64,000 bases of DNA. It comes from Ramlibacter montanisoli (GTDB lineage Bacteria; Pseudomonadota; Gammaproteobacteria; Burkholderiales; Burkholderiaceae_C). The notes below the pieces were generated by a model that saw nothing but the letters and a program-made list of their open reading frames with translations, ran no database searches and was not told where the DNA came from. The stretch spans positions 2,914,001-2,978,000 of the forward strand of contig NZ_JABFCS010000001.1 of assembly GCF_013087525.1 (NCBI RefSeq), in the 5' to 3' direction. Both the position numbers and the translations under genes were made by a program. This document shows, in pieces, positions 8,411 through 17,225 of the stretch (positions are counted from its first letter, which is position 1; each line of letters starts with the position of its first letter).

Positions 8411-9359
8411 TCAGGGTTTCGGCAGCGTTCCTGCGCGCGCGGCGTCGGCCAGGAAGGTCCACAGGGCCTGCGCCGTGCCCTTGGCCGGCTGCTTGCCCGA
8501 GGGGCGGCCGCGGTAGGCGCGCACGTCCATGGCGACCTCCATGCCCTGCAGCTCCGGCGGCACCGGGCTCACCAGCTTGCGCGCGCGCAGCTCGCTTGGC
8601 CACCGCGCTGTGCGGAAGGAAGGCGATGCCGTGCCCTTCCAGCGCCATCACCTTCAGGCCCTCGGCCATGTCCGTTTCGTAAACGCGATCGAGGTGGATG
8701 GCGGTGCCGGACTGCTTCAGCAGCAGGTCGGTCACCTGCCCCAGGTAGGCACCGGGCGCGTAGCCCAGGTAGGGCAGCGGGTGCGATGGCCGGCCCGGCA
8801 GGCGGTACATCGGCTCGCCCTTGTCGTCCGGCTTGCAGTAGGGCGCCAGCGTCTCCCGGCCCAGCGTGAGCATCTCGTAGCGGTCGGCATCCAGCTGCAG
8901 CGGCTGCGAGGCATGGTGGTAGGCGATCAGCACGTCGCAGCTGCCTTCGACCAGGCGCATGGCGGCGTCGTGCACGTTGAGCGCGATCAGCCGGCTCTTG
9001 ATCGGCCCGAACTTCTCGCGCAGGCTGGACACCCAGGCGGGAAAGAAGGTGAAGGCCAGCGTGTGCGGCACGGCGAACTCGATGACGTCCTGGCCGGCGG
9101 ACGCATGGCCGCGCAGCATGGCGCGCGTGTTGTGCAGCGCCTGCAGCATCTCGATGGACTGGGCGTAGAGCGTCTCACCCGCGGGCGTGAGCCGGGTCGG
9201 GTAGGAACTGCGGTCGACGAGGTCGGTGCCCGCCCAGGCCTCCAGCGCCTGGATGCGGCGCGAGAACGCCGGCTGCGTCACGTGCCGCAGCTGGGCGCTG
9301 CGGCTGAAGCTGCGGGTCTCGGCAAGGCTGACGAAGTCTTCCAGCCATTTGGTTTCCAT
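8411..9359 (-). CDS. LysR-family transcriptional regulator (frameshift near the C-terminus)
   Basis: The restored protein has about 315 residues. The N-terminal winged helix-turn-helix METKWLEDFVSLAETRSFSRSA...TQPAFSRRIQALE is clear, followed by the substrate-binding domain with EFAVPHTLAFTFFP and the effector-lobe end EGHGIAFLPHSAVAK. At about 8594 the frame breaks: one extra base (CAGCTC-G-CTTGG on the plus strand) separates AVAK from ELRARKLVSPVPPE in the next frame, which continues to ADAARAGTLPKP and a TGA at 8413-8411. It sits upstream of and parallel to gltI, so it may regulate the glt operon; this is inference from position. Confidence 0.85.
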
Positions 9360-9378
9360 GGCTGGGCATGATGCCACG

Positions 9379-9744
9379 CTAGCGCAGCCGCGAAAGCCTC
9401 CGCGCATTGGCAGTCGCGCGCTTGTGCACCGGCGCGAGGCCGTGCGAGAGGATGCGGTTGCCGTCGATCATGGGCACGCGAACGCCCTGCAGGGCGGCGA
9501 GCCAGGACTTCTGCATGGCCTCGACCATCGCCCAGCCCATGGCGAACCAGGACTGCCAGAAGGCGTGCAGCTTCTCCTGGCCCATGGTCTGGAACTCGCG
9601 CCGGTCGCGCGCATTGGGAAAGGGGCCGGCCAGCGCCATGCGCGTCAGCCGGTGCGCCACCACCTGGGGCACGGCGATGGCGAGTTCGGTGGCCTGGCGG
9701 GACAGGCGCCGGGATTTGCGTGCGGTCGGGCGGCGGGAGGACAT
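9379..9744 (-). CDS. Phasin-like polyhydroxyalkanoate granule-associated protein (probable)
   Basis: The small protein of about 121 residues begins with a basic, Arg-rich stretch (MSSRRPTARKSRRLSRQ), then an amphipathic helical core with ELAIAVPQVVAHRLTRMALAG, ARDRREFQTMGQEKLHAF and WQSWFAMGWAMVEAM, and ends in a basic tail. I recognise this pattern from Burkholderiales proteins annotated as PHA-granule phasins. No enzymatic motif is present. An ATG at 9753 is an alternative start; ATG 9744 has GGGGACG close upstream. It stands alone between the LysR gene and a VOC gene. Confidence 0.6.
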   Translation of the reverse strand: MSSRRPTARKSRRLSRQATELAIAVPQVVAHRLTRMALAGPFPNARDRREFQTMGQEKLHAFWQSWFAMGWAMVEAMQKSWLAALQGVRVPMIDGNRILSHGLAPVHKRATANARRLSRLR

Positions 9745-9793
9745 CGTCCCCATTCTGCGGGGCGCGCGCTGCGCTCCGTGTCAGCCGGCTTCG

Positions 9794-10210
9794 TCAATCC
9801 ACCGGCGCGCCCGGGGGCCCCTTGAGTTCGACGGTGTTGCCCTCCGGGTCGGTGACGTACAGGGAAGGTCCCTGCCCTTCGGCGCCGAAGCGCAGCGCCA
9901 CCTGGCCCGGGACCACGCCGTGGGCCTGCAGGTGCGCCCGGATTTCCTGCGCGTCCCAGGGATCCACCCGCAGGCAGAAGTGGTCCAGGTTGCGCACTTC
10001 CCTGCCGGGTGCGGCGCCGCCGGCCCGCCCGAGCTCGCTGTCCACGGGCACCAGGTCGATCAGCCCGCGGCCGGCGCGCAGCTGCACCAGCCCCAGCTTC
10101 TCGTCGATGCGGTGGACGGGGCAGCCGAGCACCTCGCCATAGAAGCGGATCATCGCGTCCACGTCCCGCACGCGGAGCACGAGGTGGTCGATCTCGCGGA
10201 TGCGCAGCAT
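9794..10210 (-). CDS. VOC-family (glyoxalase/dioxygenase fold) metalloprotein
   Basis: The 138-residue protein has the two beta-alpha-beta-beta-beta halves of the vicinal oxygen chelate fold. Putative metal ligands are His in REIDHLVLRV (about 9) and in NLDHFCLRV (about 76), and Glu in PEGNTVELKG near the C-terminus. The pattern resembles lactoylglutathione lyase and fosfomycin-resistance relatives, but the substrate is not predictable. Its start is 15 nt from the phosphoesterase stop upstream, so the two are likely co-transcribed. Confidence 0.85.
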   Translation of the reverse strand: MLRIREIDHLVLRVRDVDAMIRFYGEVLGCPVHRIDEKLGLVQLRAGRGLIDLVPVDSELGRAGGAAPGREVRNLDHFCLRVDPWDAQEIRAHLQAHGVVPGQVALRFGAEGQGPSLYVTDPEGNTVELKGPPGAPVD

Positions 10211-10224
10211 GCAGCGATTGTGGT

Positions 10225-10698
10225 TCAGAACGTCATGAAGTGCGCGCTGACGCGCCCTTCGTGGATGCGCAGCTCTGCTGCGGAGATGGGCAGCTTGAAC
10301 CGGCGCGGCCCGGCGCTGCCGGGATTGACGTAGAGGACGCCGTCGCGCTCGTGGGCGTGCGGCTTGTGCGAATGGCCCGAAACCACCACGCGGACCTCCG
10401 GCGCCAGCTCGAGCTCCTTCACATCGTGCACCACGTGGATGGCGACGCCGCCGAGACGGACCGTCTCCGTTGCGCGCAGCTGCCGTGCCCAAGCACCCCG
10501 GTCGTTGTTGCCCTGGACCACCGTCAGCGGCGCCAGTTGCGCGAGCGCCAGCAGCACCGCCTCGCCGCAGATGTCGCCGGCGTGGATGATGTGGTCGCTG
10601 CCGCGCAGGTAGCCGAGCACTTCCGGCCGCAGCAGGTCGTGCGTGTCGGAAACGAGTCCGACCCGCAGCGCCTCAGCCTCCGTCGACCGCGAGGGCAT
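10225..10698 (-). CDS. YfcE/MJ0936-type metallophosphoesterase
   Basis: The 157-residue protein carries the calcineurin-like motifs in order: VGLVSDTHD (about 13-21), IIHAGDICG, VVQGNNDR, VVHDV and VVSGHSHKPHA, then YVNPGSAGPRR, the characteristic ending of YfcE-like phosphodiesterases. These use two metal ions to cleave phosphodiester bonds in small substrates. The start overlaps the 3' end of the upstream 139-residue gene by 26 nt, suggesting translational coupling. The physiological substrate is unknown. Confidence 0.9.
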   Translation of the reverse strand: MPSRSTEAEALRVGLVSDTHDLLRPEVLGYLRGSDHIIHAGDICGEAVLLALAQLAPLTVVQGNNDRGAWARQLRATETVRLGGVAIHVVHDVKELELAPEVRVVVSGHSHKPHAHERDGVLYVNPGSAGPRRFKLPISAAELRIHEGRVSAHFMTF

Positions 10699-11092
10699 GC
10701 GCGATGCGCCGGCGTGCCGCGGCCAGGCGCTCCGGGTGCGTCTTCTTCAGCCGCGCCAGCAGCGAATCGATCTGCTCCAGCGCGTCGATCGCGTCCTGCT
10801 CCTTCACCTGCTCGATGCGCAGCTGGATCTCGCGCAGGCGCTTGAGCGCCTTCTGCCCCTTGGCGGTCTTGGGCGGTGCCTGCTCCGACAGGTCCACCAG
10901 CACTTCGGTGATCAGGCCCAGCTGGCGTCCGTAGCTGGCGACGTCGAAGGCCTTGCGCTCGATCTCGGGGTCGCCGGCGTTCGGTGCGATGCCGCCGAAG
11001 AACCAGCGCGTGTCGGGCTCGATGCGCTGCGCCACGCTGCCGCCGAAGGGCATGGTGAGCTGCGGCGCCCAGAAGAAGAACCAGGGGTTCAT
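10673..11092 (-). CDS. Conserved-looking hypothetical protein, coiled-coil C-terminus
   Basis: I do not recognise this 139-residue protein. It begins with an aromatic stretch, MNPWFFFWAPQLTMPFGG, then a segment rich in charged residues, and ends in a long amphipathic, probably coiled-coil helix (about 70-130: KALKRLREIQLRIEQVKEQD...IDSLLARLKKTHPERL). The ATG has a good ribosome site, GGGAGGACATCC. Codon use matches its neighbours. No signal peptide or transmembrane helix is certain. Its 3' end overlaps the phosphoesterase start, which suggests a shared transcript. Confidence 0.6.
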   Translation of the reverse strand: MNPWFFFWAPQLTMPFGGSVAQRIEPDTRWFFGGIAPNAGDPEIERKAFDVASYGRQLGLITEVLVDLSEQAPPKTAKGQKALKRLREIQLRIEQVKEQDAIDALEQIDSLLARLKKTHPERLAAARRRIAHALAVDGG

Positions 11093-11167
11093 GGATGTCC
11101 TCCCTTTGTCGGAGCGCCCAGCTTACGCATTCCGGGCGCAGCGGGCAGCAATGCCGCAGCAGAACGC

Positions 11168-11628
11168 TCAGATCCAGCGCCGCACCCGCGCAGCATAGGC
11201 GTCGAAGGCGGCGCCGAACTTGGCCCGCAGGACGCGCTCCTCCGGCAGGATCTGCAGGCGGTTCAGGCAGGGCACGAACAAGGGCACCAGCACCGCCGCC
11301 GCCAGGTTGGACAGGTACAGGCCCCAGGCCGCCAGCACGACCAGCATGCCCAGGTACATGGGATTGCGCGTGAACGCGAAGATGCCGGTGGACACCAGCG
11401 CGCTGGCCGCGTCGGGATTCAGCGGATTGACGGTCGTGTGGTGCCGCCGGAACGCGAGCACCCCCGCGAGCGCGACCAGCCCGCCCGCCCCTGCGAGCGC
11501 CACGCTCACCGGGAGGCGCCACTGCCAGTCGGCCGACAGGCCCGGCAGCAGGCGCGCGACAACCCACATCGCCAGCGCGAAGCCTGCATCGACGAGGGGC
11601 GGGGGATCCGGTGTTCCAGCCGGCGCAT
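11168..11628 (-). CDS. Isoprenylcysteine carboxyl methyltransferase-like membrane protein (frameshifted N-terminus)
   Basis: The restored protein has about 153 residues, with four hydrophobic segments and the ICMT/PEMT-type motifs FRRHHTTVNPLNPDAAS, GIFAFTRNPMYLGM and the C-terminal EERVLRAKFGAAFDAYAARVRRW. These families bind S-adenosylmethionine at the membrane; the methyl acceptor in bacteria is usually unknown. The conserved start MRRLEHRIPPPLVDAGFALA is reached from ATG 11628 only if one base is added to the five-G run at 11601-11605. Otherwise translation would begin at ATG 11569 inside the first helix. It follows the small membrane protein gene by 5 nt. Confidence 0.78.
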
Positions 11629-11633
11629 CCTCT

Positions 11634-11993
11634 TCAGGCCTCCGCCCGCCGCACTTCCATCAGGCCGTTGTGGGTGACGAACTCGTACACCGCCGGATCG
11701 CGCAGGGCCATGTGCAGCAGGATCTTGGGCGCCTGCCACATCACCACGCGATTGAGCAGCACCCCGGCGGCCACCATCAGCGCGCCCGGCCAGGTGCGGC
11801 CGGTGAGCACGAGCGCCAGCCCCACGCCGATGACGGGCATCACCACCACGATCAGCATCAGCCGCTGCGCGACGAAGCGGCGCGCCAGCTTGGGGTCGAT
11901 CACCACGCGCAGGCGGCCGGCAGGCAGGCCGGCGCGGAACTCCTCGTGCGCGATGTATTCGGCGAACTCGCCGTCGTTTGCGCTGGCGCCCAT
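11634..11993 (-). CDS. Small two-helix membrane protein of unknown function
   Basis: The 119-residue protein starts MGASANDGEFAEYIAHEEFRAG. It has two hydrophobic segments in the middle (about 56-76, LMLIVVVMPVIGVGLALVL; and about 83-100, GALMVAAGVLLNRVVMW) and a soluble tail ending HNGLMEVRRAEA. No family was recognised. Its ATG overlaps the stop of the ABC exporter gene by one base (TGATG), so it is probably translated together with the exporter and the methyltransferase-like gene downstream. Confidence 0.7.
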   Translation of the reverse strand: MGASANDGEFAEYIAHEEFRAGLPAGRLRVVIDPKLARRFVAQRLMLIVVVMPVIGVGLALVLTGRTWPGALMVAAGVLLNRVVMWQAPKILLHMALRDPAVYEFVTHNGLMEVRRAEA

Positions 11994-13882
11994 CACATTC
12001 CGATCACGTCCGTGAAGCGCTCGCCTTCCGCGCTCTGCTGCAGGGCCCACATGTCGGCATAGCGGCCGCCCCTGGCCAGCAGTTGCTGGTGGGTGCCCCG
12101 CTCGATGATGCGTCCCAGCTCCATCACCAGGATCTCGTGCGCGTCCACCACCGTGGACAGCCGGTGCGCGATCACCAGGGTCGTCTTGTTCTGCGCCGCG
12201 CTCTTGAGCTCCGCCTGGATCGCGCGCTCGTTGGCGCTGTCCAGCGCGGAGGTCGCCTCGTCGAAGATCAGGATCGGCGGGTCCTTCAGCAGCGTGCGCG
12301 CGATCGCCACCCGCTGCTTCTCGCCGCCCGAGAGCTTCAGGCCGCGCTCGCCCACCATGGTCTGGTAGCCCTTGGGCGTGGACTCGATGAAGGCGTGGAT
12401 GCGCGCGGCCCGGGCGGCCTCCTCCACCTCGGCGCGGGTGGCGCCGGGGCGGCCGTAGGCGATGTTGTATTCCACCGTGTCGTTGAACAGCACCGTGTCC
12501 TGCGGCACGATGCCGATCGCCTGCCGCACGCTGGACTGCGTGACATCCCGCACGTCCCGGCCGCCGATGGTGATGCGGCCCTGCTGCACGTCGTAGAAGC
12601 GGTACAGCAGGCGCGCGAGCGTGGACTTGCCCGAACCGGAAGGACCGACCACGGCGACCGTCTTGCCGGCCGGGATCTCGAAGCTCACGTCGTGCAGGAT
12701 CTGGCGGGCGGGTTCGTAGGCGAAGTGCACGTGCTCGAAGCGCACCGTCCAGTCCAATGCCCCCTCACCCCGGCCCTCTCCCGCAGGCGGGAGAGGGAGA
12801 GGAACGGCCCCGGGCCGGTCGGCGATCTCGCGCTCGCGCTCCATCAGCGTGAACATCTTGTCCAGGTCGGTCAGGCTCTGCTTGATCTCGCGGTACAGCA
12901 CGCCCAGGAAGTTCAGCGGGATGTACAGCTGGATCATGAAGGCGTTGATCATGACCAGGTCGCCCAGGGTCATGCGGCCGTCCACCACGCCCTGCGTCGC
13001 GCGCCAGAGCATCAGCACCAGGCCCACGGCGATGATCATCTGCTGGCCGGTGTTCAGCAGCGACAGCGTGGTCTGGCTTTTCAGGCGGGCGCGGCGCAGG
13101 CGCTCCAGGCTCTGGTCATAGCGCTTCGCCTCGAATTCCTCGTTGTTGAAGTACTTGACCGTCTCATAGTTCAGCAGCGAATCGACGGCCTTGGTGTGGG
13201 CCGCGGAATCGAACTCGTTGGCTTCGCGCCGGAACTGGGTGCGCCACTCCGTGACCACCACCGTGAACACGATGTACAGCGCCAGCGCCGCCAGGGTGAT
13301 CCAGGCGAACCAGGCATCGAACTTCACCGCCAGGATGGTCAGCACCATGGCCACCTCGATCAGGGTGGGGACGATGCTGTAGAGCGAATAGGAGATCAGC
13401 GACTCGATGCCGCGCACGCCGCGCTCGATGTCGCGCGTCATGCCGCCGGTCTGCCGTTCCAGGTGGAAGCGAAGGGGACAGCGCGTGCAGGTGGCGGAAG
13501 GTCTCCAGCGCGATGCTGCGCGCCGCGCCCTGCGTGGCCTTGGCGAACACCAGTTCTCGCAGTTCGGTGAACAGCGTCGTCGACAGCCGCAGCAGCCCGT
13601 AGCCCACCAGCAGCCCGAGCGGGACCACCAGCACGGCGGTGGCGTCGCCGGGCTTGATGTCCATGACGTCCACCAGCTCCTTCAGCAGCAGCGGGACGCT
13701 GACGTTGGCGACCTTGGCCGCCACCATGAAGGCCAGGGCGGCGAGCACCCGCCACTTGTACTGCCAGAGGTAGGGGAACAGGCGCCTGAGCGTGCTCCAG
13801 TCGGAGCGGCCCGCGGCCTTGCGCTCGGCCGCCGAGGCCGGCACGGGGAGGGGGAGGAGGACAGTTCGCCGCCGCGGCGCAT
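11993..13882 (-). CDS. Atm1-type ABC exporter (permease-ATPase), with repeat-encoded linker; frameshifted
   Basis: The restored half-transporter has about 629 residues. The membrane domain (about 25-330) has six helices and the Atm1 signature NYETVKYFNNEEFEAKRYD. The ATPase domain has Walker [11 protein letters not shown], signature LSGGEKQRVAIART and Walker B ILIFDEATSALD. Atm1/AtmA proteins export glutathione-linked sulfur or metal compounds. Between the domains, a palindromic repeat (12762-12800) is translated as PLPLPPAGEGRGEG. The frame breaks at the four-G run 13474-13477 (one base too many between HALS and LRFHLERQTGG). A second indel in the G run near 13845 would join ATG 13882 to the body; otherwise GTG 13844 starts it. 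Confidence 0.87.
12762..12800 (+). repeat. REP-like palindromic repeat, copy A (inside the Atm1-type gene)
   Basis: CCCTCTCCCGC (12774-12784), two bases, GCGGGAGAGGG (12787-12797): perfect 11-bp arms preceded by CCCTCACCCCGG. The same unit recurs at 53725-53762 and 54072-54110. Here it is inside a coding sequence, read in frame on the opposite strand as a proline/glycine-rich interdomain linker. Confidence 0.85.
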
Positions 13883-13921
13883 GGAGGACAATCGGTTGGA
13901 TAGCTTCCCGAGATTGTGCCC

Positions 13922-14341
13922 ATGTCCGAAAAACAAAGTGCCGCCGCCCCGCATGGCCCTGCCACGCCGCCGACCGACCAGGAGCTGGTGCTCAAGGTGA
14001 TCCCGATGCCGGCGGACACCAACGGCAACGGCGACATCTTCGGCGGCTGGGTCATGGCCCAGGTCGACCTGGCCGGCTCCGTGATCCCCGCCCGCATCAT
14101 CCGCGGCCGCATGGCGACGGTGGCGGTGAAGGAGTTCATCTTCAAGCAGCCGGTGCGCGTGGGCGACATCCTGAGCTTCTATTCCTCCGTCAACCGGATC
14201 GGCAACACCTCGATCACGGTGGACGTGGAGGTGTATTCGGAAAGCTTCCGGGCGCAGGGCGAATACTGCAAGGTCACGCAGGCGACGCTGACCTACGTGG
14301 CGATCGACGAGAACGGCAAGCCGCGCGCGATCCGGAAGTAG
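13922..14341 (+). CDS. Acyl-CoA thioesterase, YciA-like hotdog protein
   Basis: The 139-residue protein has the hotdog-fold thioesterase pattern: MPADTNGNGDIFGGWVMAQVD (with the catalytic Asn/Asp region at about 33-44), then MATVAVKEFIFKQPVRVGD and YSSVNRIGNTSITVDVEV. YciA-type enzymes hydrolyse a broad range of acyl-CoAs in the cytoplasm. ATG 13922 is used; a GTG two codons earlier is possible. It diverges from the ABC exporter across about 40 bp and converges with an enoyl-CoA hydratase whose stop lies immediately after its own. Confidence 0.88.
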   Translation: MSEKQSAAAPHGPATPPTDQELVLKVIPMPADTNGNGDIFGGWVMAQVDLAGSVIPARIIRGRMATVAVKEFIFKQPVRVGDILSFYSSVNRIGNTSITVDVEVYSESFRAQGEYCKVTQATLTYVAIDENGKPRAIRK

Positions 14342-15137
14342 TCAGAACTTCCCGTGCCGGCCCTCGCCGGCGGCGAAGCGGGCGGCGCCTTCGAGGCCGT
14401 CGGCGATGCGCGCCTTGCTGCGCTCCCACTCCGCGTGCAGGGCTTCCGGCAGGCCCTTGCCCCACTGCTCGTAGGCATTCATCCGGTCGGCACGCAGGGT
14501 CTCCTGCGGGAACTTCGCCAGTTGCTGCGCCAGCGCGATCGCCGCTTCCCCGCGCGCTGCCGCGCGGCACCACCCGGTTGGCCAGGCCGATGCGCAGAGC
14601 CTCGTCCGCTTCCACCTTGCGGCCGGTGAGGATCAGGTCCATGGCATGCCCCATGCCGACCAGCCGCGGCAGGCGCACGGTGCCGCCATCGATCAGCGGC
14701 ACGCCGAAGCGGCGGCAGTAGACCCCGAAGTAGGCGTCCTCCTCCATCACGCGCAGGTCGCACCACAGCGCGAGCTCCATCCCGCCCGCAACGGCCGCCC
14801 CGCTGACCGCGGCGACGACGGGCTTGGACAGGAGCAGCCGGGAAGGCCCCATCGGCCCTTGAGCCCGCGCATCCCCCGGATCGAAATCGAGATCCGCCAG
14901 CACCCCGGCGCCACCTTGCTGCGCCATGCGCGCGCCGTACTGCAGGTCCCAGCCGGCGCAGAAATGGCCGTTCGCGCCATGGAAGACGGCGACCCGCGCT
15001 TCCCTGTCTTCATCGAAGCTGACGAAGGCCTCGTACAGGCGCCGCGCCGTGTCGCCGTCCACCGCGTTGCGCACCTGCGGCCGGTCGAGCGTCACCACGG
15101 TGACGGCGCCGAGTTTCTCGAGCTGCACGCTGTCCAT
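14342..15137 (-). CDS. Enoyl-CoA hydratase/isomerase family protein (one frameshift)
   Basis: The restored crotonase-fold protein has about 264 residues. VTLDRPQVRNAVD near the start, then the oxyanion-hole segments FHGANGHFCAGWDLQ (about 55-70) and VSGAAVAGGMELALWCDLRV (about 107-126), followed by FGVPLIDGGTVRLPRLVG. Crotonases hydrate or isomerise acyl-CoA double bonds. After ANRVVPRGSAR the frame breaks at the four-C run 14548-14551: removing one base continues as EAAIALAQQLAKFPQETLRAD to the end GEGRHGKF. ATG 15137 starts the conserved part. The specific substrate is unknown. Confidence 0.85.
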
Positions 15138-15176
15138 GCGCGGGATTACACACCAGGGTGGTGCGGTCCGCCAGGT

Positions 15177-15228
15177 GACAGAGTACGGGGCAACCCTCTG
15201 TCGCACCACGGTCCCCAGCCGCTATAAC
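15177..15228 (+). promoter_or_regulatory. Candidate operator and promoter of the liv operon
   Basis: An inverted repeat, GACAGAG (15177-15183) and CTCTGTC (15196-15202) with 12 nt between, lies upstream of a TATAAC hexamer (15223-15228). The livH GTG begins 28 nt after that hexamer. The placement suggests a regulator site just upstream of, or overlapping, the -35 region. A similar TAGAAC-AATTCGCTAC sequence lies upstream of the second livK (23860 on), compared with TATAAC-GGTTCGCCAC here. Confidence 0.4.
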
Positions 15229-15256
15229 GGTTCGCCACCATAAGAAGAGGATCCGA

Positions 15257-16132
15257 GTGCAATTCCTGCAACTGGTGATCAGCGGCATCGCACAGGGGTG
15301 CATCTACGGGCTGATCGCGTTGGGTTTCGTCCTGATCTACAAGGCCACCGAGACGGTGAGCTTCGCGCAAGGCGAGCTGATGATGCTGGGCGCCTTCCTC
15401 GGCCTGGCCGCCATGACCATGATGGGCTTCCCCTTCTGGGTGGCGGTGGCCAGCGCGATCGCGGCCATGGCGCTGTTCGGGCTGCTGCTGGAGACCGTCG
15501 TCATCCGCCCCATCCTCGGGCAGCCGGCCTTCTCCATCGTGATGCTCACCATCGGCATCGGCTACGTCGCCCGCGGCCTGATCACCATGATCCCCGGCAT
15601 CGGCACCGAGACGCACACCCTGCCCGTCCCCTACAAGGACCAGGTGTGGAACGTCAGCGGCCTGGTGCTCAACGTCGAACAGATGGTCGTGATCGCCGCC
15701 ACCGCGGCGCTGTGCGGCGTGCTCTACACCGTCTTCAAGTACAGCAAGGTGGGCATCGCGATGCAGGCGGCCTCGCAGAACCAGCTGGCCGCCTACTACA
15801 TGGGCATCCCGGTCAAGCGCCTCAACAGCATCGTCTGGGGCCTGGCCTCGCTGGTGGCCGCCATCGCCGGCCTGCTGCTGGCGCCCATCACCTTCGTGCA
15901 TGCCAACATGGGCTTCATCGGCCTGAAGGCCTTCCCGGCGGCGGTGGTCGGCGGCTTCGGCAGCCTGCCCGGCGCGATCGTCGGCGGCCTGATCATCGGC
16001 GTCGTCGAATCGCTCTCCGGCTTCTACCTGCCGGAGGGCTTCAAGGACATCGCCGCCTACATCGTGGTGCTGATCATGCTGGTGGTGATGCCCAACGGCC
16101 TGTTCGGCGAGAAGCTGCGCAAGAAGGTCTGA
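15257..16132 (+). CDS. livH: Branched-chain amino acid/carboxylate-type ABC permease LivH
   Basis: The 291-residue inner-membrane permease begins MQFLQLVISGIAQGCIYGLIALGFVL, the LivH N-terminus, with about eight helices. Family landmarks include VSFAQGELMMLGAF, AFSIVMLTIGIGYVARG, IAMQAASQNQLAAYYMGI (the coupling loop) and AFPAAVVGGFGSLPGAIVGG. The start is GTG 15257 with AAGAAGAGG seven bases upstream. It is the first gene of livH-livM-livG-livF-acyl-CoA synthetase-livK, an arrangement in which the ligand may be a carboxylate rather than an amino acid. Confidence 0.93.
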   Translation: MQFLQLVISGIAQGCIYGLIALGFVLIYKATETVSFAQGELMMLGAFLGLAAMTMMGFPFWVAVASAIAAMALFGLLLETVVIRPILGQPAFSIVMLTIGIGYVARGLITMIPGIGTETHTLPVPYKDQVWNVSGLVLNVEQMVVIAATAALCGVLYTVFKYSKVGIAMQAASQNQLAAYYMGIPVKRLNSIVWGLASLVAAIAGLLLAPITFVHANMGFIGLKAFPAAVVGGFGSLPGAIVGGLIIGVVESLSGFYLPEGFKDIAAYIVVLIMLVVMPNGLFGEKLRKKV

Positions 16133-16148
16133 AGAGAACGAACAGAAC

Positions 16149-17225
16149 ATGCGCTTCATCTTCAAGACCCACTACGACCAGGACATCCGGCTCGCCAAGC
16201 ATGGCGGCCACCTGTTCTGGTACGGGCTGCTCGTGGCCCTGCTGGTCGCCGCGCCGGTGCTGCTGCCGGAGTACCTGCTGGCCCAGCTCACCTTCATCCT
16301 CATCTACGGCATCGTCGGCCTGGGCCTGATGCTGCTGGCGGGCTTCACCGGCCTGTTCTCCATCGGCCACGCGGCCTTCTTCGGCGTCGGCGCCTATGCG
16401 CAGGCGGTGCTGACCGGCATGGGCTGGCCCTTCCCGCTGGCCCTGCTGGTGGGCGCGGGCCTGTCGGCGGCGGTGGGCATCGTGGTGGGGCTGCCGGCGC
16501 TGCGCGTCAAGGGCATCTACCTGGGCATCGCCACGCTGTCCTTCGGCTTCATCGTCGAGGAAGTGTTCGCGCGCTGGGAGAGCGTCACCGGCGGCAATGC
16601 GGGCAAGACGGTGGGCGCGGTGAAGATGTTCGGCTGGACCGCCGACACCGGCACCTCCTTCTACTTCGTCTGCCTGGTGATCGCGATCGTGGCGACGCTC
16701 GCCTGCCTGAACCTGCTGCGCTCGCCGACCGGGCGCGCCTTCGTGGCGATCCGCGACTCGGAGATCTCCGCGCAGAGCATGGGCATCCACCTGGCCCGCT
16801 ACAAGACCCTGAGCTTCGCGATCTCCGCGGCGCTGGCCGGCATCGGCGGCGCGCTCTACGCGCACCAGATCCGCTTCCTCTCGCCCGACCAGTTCAACAT
16901 CATCCAGTCGATCGACCTGCTGCTGATGGTGGTGATCGGCGGGCTGGGCTCGATCCACGGCGCCTTCCTGGGCGCGATCTTCCTGATCGGCCTGCCGCAG
17001 GCGATCAGCGCGGTGAAGGACTACCTGCCGCAGGCGATCGGCCAGGCGCCGGGCCTCAAGGCCGTGATCTACGGCGCCGTACTGGTCGCCTTCGTGCTGT
17101 TCGAGCCGCTGGGCCTGTACGGCCGCTGGCTCAAGGTCCGCACCTACCTGCAGCTGTTCCCGTTCTACCGCAAGGGCCTGTTCAAGCGGCAGAAGTCCTT
17201 CCAGAAGTCGGACCGCCTGAAATGA
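16149..17225 (+). CDS. livM: Branched-chain amino acid/carboxylate-type ABC permease LivM
   Basis: The 358-residue second permease of the Liv-type importer. LivM motifs are [21 protein letters not shown] with [18 protein letters not shown], then [19 protein letters not shown] (the coupling helix) and [16 protein letters not shown] basic C-terminal tail, [15 protein letters not shown], is longer than in E. coli LivM. It starts 16 nt after livH, and its stop overlaps the livG start (ATGA at 17222-17225), so translation of the permease and ATPase is coupled. Confidence 0.93.
   Translation: MRFIFKTHYDQDIRLAKHGGHLFWYGLLVALLVAAPVLLPEYLLAQLTFILIYGIVGLGLMLLAGFTGLFSIGHAAFFGVGAYAQAVLTGMGWPFPLALLVGAGLSAAVGIVVGLPALRVKGIYLGIATLSFGFIVEEVFARWESVTGGNAGKTVGAVKMFGWTADTGTSFYFVCLVIAIVATLACLNLLRSPTGRAFVAIRDSEISAQSMGIHLARYKTLSFAISAALAGIGGALYAHQIRFLSPDQFNIIQSIDLLLMVVIGGLGSIHGAFLGAIFLIGLPQAISAVKDYLPQAIGQAPGLKAVIYGAVLVAFVLFEPLGLYGRWLKVRTYLQLFPFYRKGLFKRQKSFQKSDRLK

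Noticed and set aside
12762..12800. CRISPR repeat
   Set aside because: The copies are dispersed kilobases apart with no regular spacers, and no cas genes are present.
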